From assembly GCF_030269925.1 (NCBI RefSeq), contig NC_085131.1:2556001-2620000 (forward strand): a DNA stretch of 64,000 bases, in the 5' to 3' direction. Within the stretch, counting starts at the first letter, position 1. Each line of letters opens with the position of its first letter. Source of the stretch: Bombyx mori. Its lineage: Eukaryota > Arthropoda > Insecta > Lepidoptera > Bombycidae. The notes beneath the pieces were generated by a model that worked only from the letters and a program-made list of their open reading frames with translations, was not told the origin of the DNA and searched no databases. Of the stretch, positions 1-10,680 are shown piece by piece. The position numbers and the translations under genes were made by a program.

Positions 1-13
1 AATAGACTGACAT

Positions 14-204
14 TTACTGGTGGTAGGGTCTCTTGTGAGTCCGCACGGGTAGGTACCACCACCCTACCTATTTCTGAATTAGACCTTAGAACTTATATCT
101 TAAGGTGGGTGGCACGTTTACGTTGTAGATGTCTATGGGCTCCAGTAATCACTTAACACCGGGTGGGCTGTGAGCTCGTCCACTCATCTAAGCAATAAAA
201 AAAA
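14..204 (+). mobile_element. Bm1-like SINE, body, internal deletion
   Basis: Starts ttactggtggtaggg, ends atctaagcaataaaaaaaa. The segment between cctatttctg and ttagaacttat (about 70 bases) is missing. No tRNA-like head. Confidence 0.9.
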
Positions 205-996
205 CGTCGTCCAAAGACCTCTGTTCAAGCTCTTTAGCCCTTTCAATCAAAGGCACTTACTACACCTATCGATGACGACATACTTAATCGATGTATTACG
301 TAAAATTGACATAGAACTAACTATCTTCATAAGAATTTAGTAACGTGCGTCCAAAGAATTTGTCTCTACGGTAAGGCTCTATTGTTTTCTGTAGAGTATG
401 TTCTTAGGGGAGTGTCCCGAAAAACTATTTAAAGCTATCCCATCGATTCTTCTGCATGATCCCAACGCTCGGACGGGAGTTCATCCTTAACTTAGCGATT
501 GGGTTTTCCCTTAATGTACAATGTGGTAAAATATTTTTGTTTTGGAACTGAAATGAAATGTTCCGATTTATCCATGTCCAAACTTCACGCATTTAGCATT
601 GCCGATGTCCATGGTCCACGTGACGGTATCGCCTAAAGCCATTCAGCTCGTACAACCGAATTCACCGGCGAATAATAGCTGGACAGGCATCAGAACCACT
701 AAAATATACATTAACCATAAATAATTCAAAATACGCCTAAATATATCGCTGTTCCGAAGTATTCAAATGAGGCGACGAAATAAAAAAGGCGACGATACGA
801 TACTAGCGAAAACACATAAATATTTATGAACTATGCAGGTGTCTCCGCGAAAAGTTTTAAATTGGATCAATAACGAAAACGTGCTGTCTGAAACTAGTAA
901 ACAAAAAGAATTTTCCTTGAAGTTTCGGCTATTCAAAAATGATGTAGGTACTTCGAAGAGCATCATGTTAACTTAAATAAAATACTGGTAAGTAAA

Positions 997-1245
997 TTAC
1001 TGGTGGTAGGACCTCTTGTGAGTCCGCACGGGTAGGTACCACCACCCCGCCTATTTCTACCGTGAAGCAGTAATGCGTTTCGGTTTGAAGGGTGGGTCAG
1101 CCGTTGTAACTATACTTGAGACCTTAGAACTTAGGTATATCTCAAGGTGGGTGGCGCATTTACGTCGTAGAGGTCTATGGGCTCCAGTAACCACTTAACA
1201 CCAGATGGGCTGTGAGCTCGTCCACCAATCTAGCAATAAAAAAAA
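997..1245 (+). mobile_element. Bm1-like SINE, body
   Basis: Headless copy from ttactggtgg to the A-run, near consensus. Confidence 0.9.
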
Positions 1246-1275
1246 GTATAGCCGTAGATAATAATACACTTAAAG

Positions 1276-1380
1276 CTTAAGATCCGCTGGATGCAGGCAG
1301 CGCAGGATCGGTCTTTGTGGCGAGGCTCGGGGGAGGCCTATGTTCAGCAGTGGACGTCTGTGGGCTAATAGGAAGAAGAT
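1276..1380 (+). mobile_element. RTE-type LINE 3' end
   Basis: Encodes the terminal residues RWMQAAQDRSLWRGSGEAYV then QQWTSVG and TAA (1366-1368), typical of the end of RTE-clade polymerases. It is severely 5'-truncated. Confidence 0.6.
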
Positions 1381-1383
1381 AAA

Positions 1384-1618
1384 TTACTGGTGGTAGGACG
1401 TCTTGTACGGGTGGTTACAACTACCCTGTTCATTTCTGCCGTGAAGCGTTAATGCGCTTGTTGAAATGTGGAACAGCCGTTGTACTATAAAAAATGAGAT
1501 TTAAGACTCCGTCTTTTAAGATGGGTGGCGGTATGGACGTGGTGGATGTCTACGCTCTCTGATAACCCCTTAGCACCAGGAGGTTCGTAAGCACATCCAT
1601 CTGTTGTAGCAATAAAAA
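1384..1618 (+). mobile_element. Bm1-like SINE, diverged body
   Basis: Older copy: tactggtggtaggacgtctt at the start, caataaaaag at the end, with many substitutions between. Confidence 0.75.
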
Positions 1619-2863
1619 GAAGATGCAAAGTTTTATACCAAAACTACCATTCCTATAGATATTTTTCACAACAAATTAACCATCCAGAACTTTAGACCGT
1701 TCAAAGCTATTTTAATATTCGCATACAAACGACGCTACTTATAGTACGAAGTGTAGATGTATTATTTGTGCAGAATCTTTAGATTTTATTTGGCTCCATT
1801 TTATTCTTATTCACTTCTGAGAATCGAATTTTCCCGGCTAGAGAAATTTGAGATTGCCTGGGTGGCAGCCCGTAGTTCTTATTCGTACTTTATACAGTAA
1901 TTGCAATGCTTTGCAATGTGACATGAGGTCTGAGTCTCAATTCTATTATACAAGGTCTGAAAATACCGTGCCAATACTTTTAAATAAATCGGAAACGTTA
2001 TTCCATACTGTTACAATCATTGACATACGATAATTATTGTAATAGGAAATTTTGAATTGAATAAAATTAATTAGGTAATAATTACTTGATTAAATGCTAA
2101 GAACAATTTATTATGTGACGATTTTACTGTACAATATATATTTACATTTTATCGTCTTTTCGCATTGTACAATTTCCAATAATATTCGATATTGAGTTAA
2201 TATGCGGAATCATTTGGTATCACCAGTATTTTTCTCATAAATATGTCATATGCTGTCAAAAGAGCGTAGTTTAGTTTTTTTTTGTTTTCTATGTTTTGAC
2301 TACTATTAACAAAATTAATACATAATGTTATCTTACTTTAAAAGACATTTAATGTAACTGGTGAAAAAAAAAAAAAATGCTGCAAAGATGATTAATATTA
2401 AAAATATCACATGTTAAACCTTTAAAACAATCTCCTGTAAAATTTGTAAGTTTCGAGATTATACAGTTTTAATGCGAGAAGACGATATGTATGTATAAAA
2501 ACCAAATAATATATTTTATAATAAATTCATTACAGAATCTCAACTACACATTCGGCTCGCGAACCTAACAAGCGGAAACGAAACTTATTTCCATTAAGTT
2601 TGAAGACGAGAGCTCGCCGAGTAATCTTCTTATACTTTCGTTAATTAAGGAGTGTAATTAAATCATGAGATGATAGACAGGTGCTCGATGTAGTTTGCTT
2701 CCCGCGGTACTTAACCGCTTCAGCAAGCCCTGGTTCCTGAGCATCTGGGTGTATTACAGACCTATTTTGTGTTTACTGCAGAAATTTCACAGCAATTTTA
2801 AAAATACTCAACAGTATTTTCGTATTAATGTGACCGATTATTCTAGAGTTTACAAATTGTTTT
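1619..2863. other. AT-rich intergenic stretch
   Basis: No repeat shared within the window and no credible gene. The short frame at 1848-2033 starts at a non-ATG codon and has no recognisable domain. Confidence 0.5.
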
Positions 2864-3140
2864 TGAAGTGAAACTTCTTCAGGCGCGTTGGGAGTAAAAT
2901 TTAACTCGCGACAGATTCGTTACGGCGTGAGAGAAAAGATATAATCTAGGACGAGCGAGAGTGAGAAAATAGACAAAGCGTCTCGTGAACCACTCGACCT
3001 TGGAGAGAGGGAGAAAGCGAGCTAGGTCGTTTCTCTTATTCACAGCATTCCCTATTACACGAGAAACTTGATTTAATAATGAAAAATGAAGAAAACCACA
3101 ATACTACACTCCGCAAAAGAAGTTTCACTTCTTTCACGTG
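2864..3140. repeat. MITE-like repeat with palindromic ends
   Basis: gaagtgaaacttctt at 2865-2879 is repeated in reverse complement at 3117-3131. The segment 2886-2995 (gttgggagtaaaatttaact ... gcgtctcgtgaaccact) recurs at 23310-23421. Small open frames over it are not genes. Confidence 0.5.
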
Positions 3141-3879
3141 CACCAAACTTGGTGGGATTGCACGCGCACCGTTTTTTTTTTTTTTTTGTTCTTAGTACTC
3201 ATAAGTATGCTCATGTGTGTGTGTGCGAGTGCTGGATCTTTGTGAGACATCTCCGTTGTCTTTCCCTTGAAGCCGGAGCTCATGAGAGTTTCAACGCAAA
3301 TATTTATAGTCCTTAGAGGCAGATAGCGTACGGCCCACGTGACACCAGGGGTAGACCCAAGCCAATGCCTACGTCATGTGAATATAAAGAAAATTGTATA
3401 TACCGTCTCAAAATAACTTATAAAAAAGAGCATTCGTATAGAAATAATTAAATCAGTTCCATATTCATGAAGAAAACTATAAGCCGACACAAAACAGTAT
3501 AGAGCAACAACGTGTAACTTTTCGTTGTATTGTATGAAGCAAACGGAAAACGCGAGCACTTAGCAGTTTGTCATGTCGTCAACGAAGGTAGCTGGGGAGG
3601 TTTTTATACAGGGATGGACTGATGTTATTACTCTGGATTAGGTTGTATTTTTAACACGCTTTTATTAGCTTTGTTTGAATGTATGCTTGTTTGATTGCAA
3701 AGGACGAACGAACTATATTTTTAACGATTTCAAGACGGTAGTTTTACTTGAAAATTTGGGCAAGTACCAAAGAGTCTAATATCCTGACCAGGATCAGAAT
3801 AAAGAAAATCATATGAATTGTTACTCCGGCTTGCTATCTAAGTGTGTTCTTTTTATGTTTAAAGTACGTATATTTGTAG

Positions 3880-4065
3880 ATTCTCCGACAAGCTCACCGC
3901 ATATCCGACGTCATTGTTCGTAGGCAAATCATTCGATGTGTGGCTCATTCACCATGATTTTCCTGAGATCGTTTTTGCCACGTACTATCTGACTTTAGAA
4001 TGGATTCCCCTTAACAGTATTGCCGAGCGCTTTGACATGTCCTTCTTATACGAGTCGGAAATAAG
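3880..4065 (+). mobile_element. decayed jockey-type LINE fragment
   Basis: The stretch around 3970-4050 resembles the tail segment ttttttgccacgtaccatccggc ... gagcgctatgacatgtccttctt found intact at 11645-11720, with many substitutions. The preceding 90 bases read like the decayed codons before it. No coding potential remains. Confidence 0.5.
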
Positions 4066-4282
4066 TTTTAACAGATAGGCTGTGACTTGACTGGATATCG
4101 TAGATGTTTATAAGCAACAACGATAATTTCTTATTAGATTGGATTGTATGATCGTCAGCTTTTAAAAAAAAAAACTAAAATGTACGCTATAAGGCCCGTA
4201 TTCGCGCAATCTTTTTTGTGGATGAAGAGTGTGTTCGGGGTGTGGAAGCGTGCTTACCTACCTACTACCTGCTACCTTACCT

Positions 4283-4465
4283 ACCCGTTTCTGCCGTGAA
4301 GCAATAACGCGTTTTGGTCTGAAGAGTACGGCAGGCATTGTGCTATAATATGAAATTTAGAACGCATGTCTCAAGATGTTTGGCGGCATTTATGTTGTTA
4401 ATGTCTGTGGGATATGGTAAAAACTTAACACTATATAATTCGTAAGTTTATCCATCTATATCTTC
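4283..4465 (+). mobile_element. Bm1-like SINE, old
   Basis: Recognisable through tttctgccgtgaagcaataa, ctcaagatgtttggcggcat and a decayed end. Helitron A starts right after it. Confidence 0.6.
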
Positions 4466-4471
4466 TATCTT

Positions 4472-4748
4472 CTATATATATATATAAATGAATTGCTGTT
4501 CGTTAGTCTCGCTAAAACTCGAGAACGGCTGGACCGATTTGGCTAATTTTGGTCTTGAATTATTTGTGGAAGTCCAGAGAAGGTTTAAAAGGTAAATAAA
4601 TATGAAAATGCTCGGATTATAAATAAAAATAACAATTTTGTTTTTCCTTTGGTGTGTCCTCCGTCGGACGGATTCCTTTTGTTTATTTTAAGTTTATTTT
4701 ATACAAAAGTTTAGGTCTTTTATTTATCAATTGAGGCACTACGAAGTC
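4472..4748 (+). mobile_element. Helitron family A, 3' end missing
   Basis: Begins tctatatatatata-aatgaattgctgttcg and carries the actcgagaacggctggaccg box common in lepidopteran Helitrons. Stops about 20 bases short of the expected CTAG terminus. Inverted relative to the copy at 5.4 kb. Confidence 0.7.
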
Positions 4749-5065
4749 GCAATAAAAATGTAACAGAGTCAATATCGTAAATATAAAAGTGTTTGAAAAT
4801 TTCGAGTGCGGTCCTGTACTGAACTAATACAAGTGAATGTTGTACTGAAGAATTTAATGAAGCGCAAAGAGTGTTACTGGTTACAGTATTGTCTGTTCCC
4901 ACATTTATATAGCTCTACTTGGGCATATGAATTATATCTTCGAGGCCTATAGATAATACACAGTGTGGGTACTTGTGTTGGACCGTGCAATTTCAGCATA
5001 GGTAGCTATTAGTAGTTCTAAGGGAATTCGCCAAATTCAAACTAGTCTTACTATGAGCGATTGGT

Positions 5066-5340
5066 AGCGTGTAACAAAAATCAAACCCGAAAATTTTATG
5101 AATAGTGTTGTTACCAGTGACAGGGCGTATTATGAACAAGAATGGATAGATTTTACGAAGGGGTCTTATGTTCCCATTTCGTGGGTATTGCAGCTGTTAC
5201 GAATATATTGATACAACTGAGATCTTAATATTTTTTCTCTATAATTTTTCTTAATATTTTAAGTTGTGCGGCGGCATTCATCTTGGGATATCCATGAGGT
5301 CTAGTCGCTATTTTATACCTAGTGAATTGTGACCTTCGTC
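5066..5340 (+). mobile_element. Bm1-like SINE, old
   Basis: Opens with gtaacaaaaatcaaacccg, the segment that links head and body in full copies, followed by a strongly decayed body. Lies between the two inverted Helitron A copies. Confidence 0.5.
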
Positions 5341-5395
5341 TAGTTTATGAAAATCATAAAGTTCAATGAAGCTTAATTCTCCAGAATTATTGTTA

Positions 5396-5688
5396 CTAGC
5401 TGACCAGGCAGATTTCGTAGTGCCTTAATCGATAAATAAAAGACCTAAACCTTTGTATAAAATAAACTTAAAACAAACAATAGGAATCCGGCCAACGGGG
5501 GACGCATCAAAGAGAAAACAAAATTGTTATTTTTATTTAATTCTGAGCATTTTCATATTTATCTACTTTTTAAACCTTCCTAAAATAATTCAAGACCAAA
5601 ATTAGTCAAATCGGTCCAGCCGTTCTCGAGTTTTAGCGAGACTAACGAACAGCAATTCATTTTTATATAATATATAGATAAGTAATAA
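5396..5688 (-). mobile_element. Helitron family A, complete ends
   Basis: On the minus strand it starts TCTATATATTATATA after A and ends gcctggtcagCTAG before T, matching Helitron A|TC...CTRR|T rules. Non-autonomous; no Rep/helicase frame. Confidence 0.8.
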
Positions 5689-5699
5689 GAAAAATAAAT

Positions 5700-6600
5700 A
5701 GAAGTTAATCTATGAAGCTGACACATCACATATTTGTAGCATTTTGTTAGGAAACCGACAAACACATTAAAAACTCATTGGTCTGGCAATACCGAAGTGC
5801 AAGAGGGTGTTGGGACCCACAATTAATTTCAGATGGGGATGTGGTCGCCTCCAGAAGTGGTTCGGTGGATTTGTTCCTATTGGAACGATTGAATTTTCTT
5901 GATTATTTTCGGGTCATCTTAGACTTACTTAAGCTGATCTTTAAGTTGGTTGTATGTGAAGAACGGGAAACCCAATTTTGACCAACCGATTTTACTTGTA
6001 AACTGGGTAGATATACATAAATACAAGGAATTTCAGCCAGTAACTTCTAAATCAGGAAACGATAATGACCAATCATAGAACATAATTTTTAATTTGCCGG
6101 ATCAGTGACTTTTTATTGGAAATAACAAAAATATTAAAATACGTTCAGTTTTATTTAGAGTGAAATTTTTAATCAAAACAACTAATTGATTGAAAGCTGT
6201 TGAACAAATATATTGTGCGAAAGAAATACCTTTGATATTAAGAGAGTGCCAAGTGGACGTTACTGCTACAGACAAACGTATAAGTCCAATACAAATGGCA
6301 AATCTACCGCAGCGATCAATTATAAAACAGAAATGGCTTCGTACGCAACGTCCTTTGTTTCATTATGTATTGCCGTAATCATTTAATTAACGTAATTGCT
6401 TTTGTGCTTGATTTACGTTTGAAGCGTATAGTTCGAATTCAGTTGAATGTGAATTAAAATAAAGTTATTGTTAGCGAATTTTAAATGAATCCTTATTAGC
6501 TTGAGATTTGTTTTATGAAAATGTTATGGGTGATTGAAAAATATTGATTACTTGACGGAATCTTTAGGTGTATTAATACCCAAGTTTATGTATAGGTAGG
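5700..6600. other. intergenic stretch
   Basis: Two short frames (5778-5981, 6190-6378) start at non-ATG codons and have no recognisable domain; I see no repeat family. Confidence 0.45.
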
Positions 6601-6604
6601 TTGA

Positions 6605-6713
6605 TTTGTTACCCCCTCTGATTGGACTGCGAAACGACTCGCAGTCAAATCCCGTCCGCGCGTAGCTGAAATACCCACTTAAGGTAACAGCAAATAGGTA
6701 GGGGGAAAAAAAT
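6605..6713 (+). mobile_element. short retrotransposon UTR end
   Basis: Ends in aataggtagggggaaaaaaa, matching the terminal ataggtagggggaaaaaaaa at 25.79 kb, after a GC-rich stretch. The body differs from the other copies, so this may be a related subfamily. Confidence 0.4.
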
Positions 6714-6798
6714 AGTCGAACCAATAACATAGTTCCATCAATTTCCAACGGCTCCGTCGATTTTCTATCCAAAAGTCCGAGTTTGTAGCCAATTAAAC

Positions 6799-7486
6799 TA
6801 TGACAAGGTACCCGTCATGACTTACGCGAGTGTGGTGTTCGCTCACGCGGCCCGCACGCACATAGACACCCTTCAATCTCTACAATCCCGCTTTTGCAGG
6901 TTAGCCGTCGGAGCTCCGTGGTTCGTGAGGAACGTTGACCTACACGACGACCTGGGCCTCGAATCTATACAGAAATACATGAAGTCAGCGTCGGAACGGT
7001 ATTTCGATAAGGCTATGCGTCATGATAATCGCCTTATCGTAGCCGCCGCTGACTACTCCCCGAATCCTGATCATGCAGGAGCCAGTCACCGTCGACGCCC
7101 TAGACACGTCCTTACGGATCCATCAGATCCAATAACCTTCGCACTAGACGCCTTCAGCTCTAGGAGCAGGCTTAGGGACCTCGGTAACCGTACTCGTCGA
7201 ACTCGACAAAGAGTTCGCCGTGCAACCTAACCCATGAATCAGCTCGCTGAGTTTCTCGCCGGATCTTCTCAGCGGGTCGCGATTCCGATCCGGTAGTAGA
7301 TTCATTCGCGAAGCAGCTGCTCTTGAGCTGTTAGGTCTCCTTCGGAGGCGCTCGGGTAGCTGTTAGCAAATCCCACCCCTCCTGGCTGAGCCTTTGCTCG
7401 CCCACCTGTCCTGGTGAAACTGGAAAGGCCTCCGGGCCACCAGTAATCCTTCAATCATAAAAAAAAAAAAAAAATATGACAAGGTA
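6799..7486 (+). mobile_element. 5'-truncated jockey-type LINE with target-site duplication
   Basis: A 12-bp direct repeat tatgacaaggta flanks the insert (6799-6810 and 7475-7486). Inside, an open frame from 6811 to the TAA at 7228-7230 encodes the C-terminal end of a jockey-clade reverse transcriptase (MTYASVVFAHAART, SRFCRLAVGAPWFVRN, LGLESIQKYM). A GC-rich 3' UTR and a poly(A) run to 7474 follow. Being dead on arrival by truncation yet with an intact frame and an exact duplication, it looks like a fairly recent insertion. This is a different jockey family from the copy at 10.7 kb. Confidence 0.9.
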
Positions 7487-7489
7487 ACC

Positions 7490-8635
7490 AAATTGGTAGC
7501 ACTGGTTAACGGAAATTATACCACCTCTATTTCACTGGATGTTGGACTGGTGACAGTCATTAACCTATTTAGACAGTATCCGCTGTCCAGGGCGCTCCAA
7601 GTATTAGGTTATCCACGGGCGATGCAAGTATTAGGTTATCCACAGTTCATCAACAGTGAATCAGATTAAATTGAACATCATCGGCACACCAGGACGAGGG
7701 TACAGCGTGAATAATGTGACATAATTCAGTCAAGCTTACGTCGCGTCTCCAATGCTCCCTGATTGAGTTCCTTAATGATGTTACCGACTCGAACTGATGA
7801 ACTTTGTCGTTTTAAAGCTGGGCTGAAGTGCAGGAGGAAGAGTTTGAAGATATGAAGTTAGTGAGGTTTTTTTCTACTGCTTACCATAGCTGACACATCT
7901 TAATTTAAGCAATTACTGAAGCTGAGCATTTGAATTATGAAGTTGAAGTCTCAGTTGAGTACGATCAATACTAGTGCATACGGGCCTTTTTCTTACAGGT
8001 TCACAATTTATTGTCCCATCTACTACTAAGGTTTCTCTTAGTTACATACGTCCAAGCTGCTAAAAAACTAAGTATTTTATTTGAGCACATTTGGTCGTAG
8101 CTCATCTAGTACTATGTCATTCTAGAAGATCCCAGAAATCCCAATTTTAATACTGCCACCCACAATTGTATTGTATCATGATTGTCCATATCAGAATTGA
8201 GAAGATCATAGTATCTTTAAATTGATATGCCGGATGTTGATTAAAAACCGCGATTGCCTATGAGTTGAACCAAAAGCAAAACTAGTTCAATAGCTCAAAT
8301 GAAACTGTCGGGGAAGCTAGAACAAAAGCGAATCGACTAAGAATCAAACTATATTTATGAGTACATTATAACACTTGTGTAGTGTTATTTAAGTAAATAA
8401 TGTCTTGATAACTGAACGAGGCTGTGTCTGTTTTTAGTAAAATTCCCTCTTGAATAAGGCTTTTCACCCATCAATACTAAGAAAGCTGATAAAGCTTCCG
8501 GTTCTCTTCATCGAAAAAAAGCAGATAAAACAGAAACCTTATAAATTAAATATATATTGGTGTGTTGTGGACACAGTAGGACGGTTGGACACCCACCAGT
8601 CACTGCCACCCCCATAGATCTACTTCAAACATACG
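7490..8635. other. intergenic stretch
   Basis: No gene. A 15-base phrase (gtattaggttatccac) occurs twice at about 7601-7641. Confidence 0.45.
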
Positions 8636-8641
8636 AGATTG

Positions 8642-8951
8642 AAGGTTGAAGGAATAACATCGTGTAATAAAAATCAAACCCGCAAAATTATAATTTGCAT
8701 AATTACTGATGTAAGGACGTCTTGTGAGTCCGCACGGATAGGCACCACCAACCACCCTGCTTATTTCTACCGTGAAGCAGCAATGCGTTTCGGTTTGAAG
8801 GGTGGGGTAGCCGTTGTAACTATACTGAGACCTTAGAACTTATGTCTCAAGGTGGGTGATGCATTTACGTTGTAAATGTCTATGGGCTCCAGTGACCACT
8901 TAACACCAAGTAGACTGTGGGCTCGTCCACCCTTCTAAGCAATAAAAAAAA
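8642..8951 (+). mobile_element. Bm1-like SINE, link plus body
   Basis: 5'-truncated just before gaaggaataacatcgtgtaa, so it keeps the segment after the tRNA-like head. Ends in A8. Confidence 0.9.
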
Positions 8952-9270
8952 GATTAATTTGGACGGGTTTTGTACTTTCTCAAAGCAGAGAATATAAGAA
9001 TTTTTCGTACAGTTATCTTCAAAATTCTTATCCCAAAAAAATCCGGTATAATATATCTGTAGCTATAATGTATGCCAATATTGACAACTGATACAATTTG
9101 AGACCATTTGAGACACGTATTTTGAAAAGTGTTAGATTCTATTGGGATATCCCCCGTGTGGAACAACTGTGTCATGCGTAGCTTTTATGGTAGAGCGACT
9201 ACCCAGGGGGCAAATATAGTTAAAAATATAGTTCAAACAAGTTACTATATACTTTATACTTTACTTTTGT

Positions 9271-9311
9271 ATTGGTGGTCGGACGTCTTGTGAGTCCGTA
9301 CGAGTAGGTAG
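9271..9311 (+). mobile_element. Bm1-like SINE, 40-bp stub
   Basis: ttggtggtcggacgtcttgt to gagtaggta only. A minus-strand SINE begins 10 bases later, probably an insertion or junction. Confidence 0.6.
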
Positions 9312-9320
9312 ATATTATGT

Positions 9321-9684
9321 ATTTTTTTTTATTGCTTAGTTCAGTGGACGAACTCACGGCCCACCTGGTGTTAAGTGGTTACTGAAGCCCATAGACATCT
9401 ACAACGTAAATGTGACACCCACCTTGAGATATAAGTTCTAAGATCTCAATATAGTTACAACGGCTGCTCCACCTTTCAAACCGAAACGCATTACTGCTTC
9501 ACGGCAGAAAGAGGCAGGGCGGTGGTACCTACCCGCGCGGACTCACAAGAGGTCCTACGACCAGTAATAGTTACAACGGCTGCCCCACCCTTCAAACCGA
9601 AACGCATTACTGCTTCACGGCAGAAATAGACAGTGCGGTGGTACCTACCCGCGCGGACTCACAAGAGGTCCTACCACCAGTAAT
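9321..9684 (-). mobile_element. Bm1-like SINE with 116-bp internal tandem duplication
   Basis: The 5' half of the body is present twice in a row (9451-9566 and 9567-9682), each from atagttacaacggctg to accagtaat. The two units differ at a few bases. Confidence 0.9.
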
Positions 9685-9689
9685 AATTC

Positions 9690-10680
9690 ACATATAATGT
9701 CTATGGACTCCGGTCACAAGTACGAACTTAAAGTCACCTACCCCCGCACACTCTACAATCTCTACTATTAGTATAGTTTTATCAAATTATATGATACCAA
9801 AATCGAATGCCAATGAATTCTCAATTTAGCTAATTATCGTTGGCTATCTGCGAACAATGAACCATTTCATTGAGAACAATATACATTAGAGTTTCAATTT
9901 CTAATACAGATATAAAAGCAATTTCATTCTATTAATTCTATTAATTTCTAGATTTCCAAGACCATTCTGTTAATTTGCAAATGTTGAAATATCAATTAGT
10001 AAGGTTAATTGTGGTATTGTGTCTTTTTTTTTAAGAAAGAAAATTCAGCCTTGTCTGTTAAAGTGGACGCCAGAAAATACGTTGTGTTATCCACAAGTTC
10101 CAATATAAGCTTTATATGATTCAAGTAATGAATCTAAACACATATAAGGCATTGCTTTAAAAAAATGTTTTTTTTTTTGACGTGACAATTTCTTATAATT
10201 CGATGGAGCCGGCTGCACGTACGAAAAAACAATACGGCGTTACCTCGCTCTGAGGCGTTCCATTTAAGGTTTGAAGTGCAAGGGAGAGCGCGCAACGAGC
10301 GACAAAGAGGCACAATTGGCTTCCGCGTTCGGCAGCGTTCGACCTCTGTCTCTCTCCTACTTGAGTGAGCGATGCATCCGCGTGGACAGCTGCTATACAA
10401 TAATACATTTACATGTTTTCGTCAAGTATGAAGTTCAGTGAAAAGTTAATGTGGTGTCAATTGTTAATAGCTACGATAATTGCGATAATTGAAAAATGAA
10501 ACCATTCCATCAGTATTTTCTTATGACGTTGTCACGTTCAACTATCGTCAGTAAACCGACTTTACAGACAACCGATTTTTTTTTCTTTCTAACTAACCCC
10601 CTCACATATGTAGGATTATATTATAATGCAGTATTTCTACTTAATATTCTTATTTAAATATTGTTCACCTAATAAAATTT
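9690..10680. other. intergenic stretch with a GC-rich island
   Basis: AT-rich except 10195-10400, which is GC-richer, gives two overlapping minus-strand frames and has no relative in the window. It may be part of a repeat or a promoter; nothing decides this. Confidence 0.4.

Noticed and set aside
6190..6378. 62-codon frame with some protein-like composition
   Set aside because: Starts at a non-ATG codon, no motif, no splice support.
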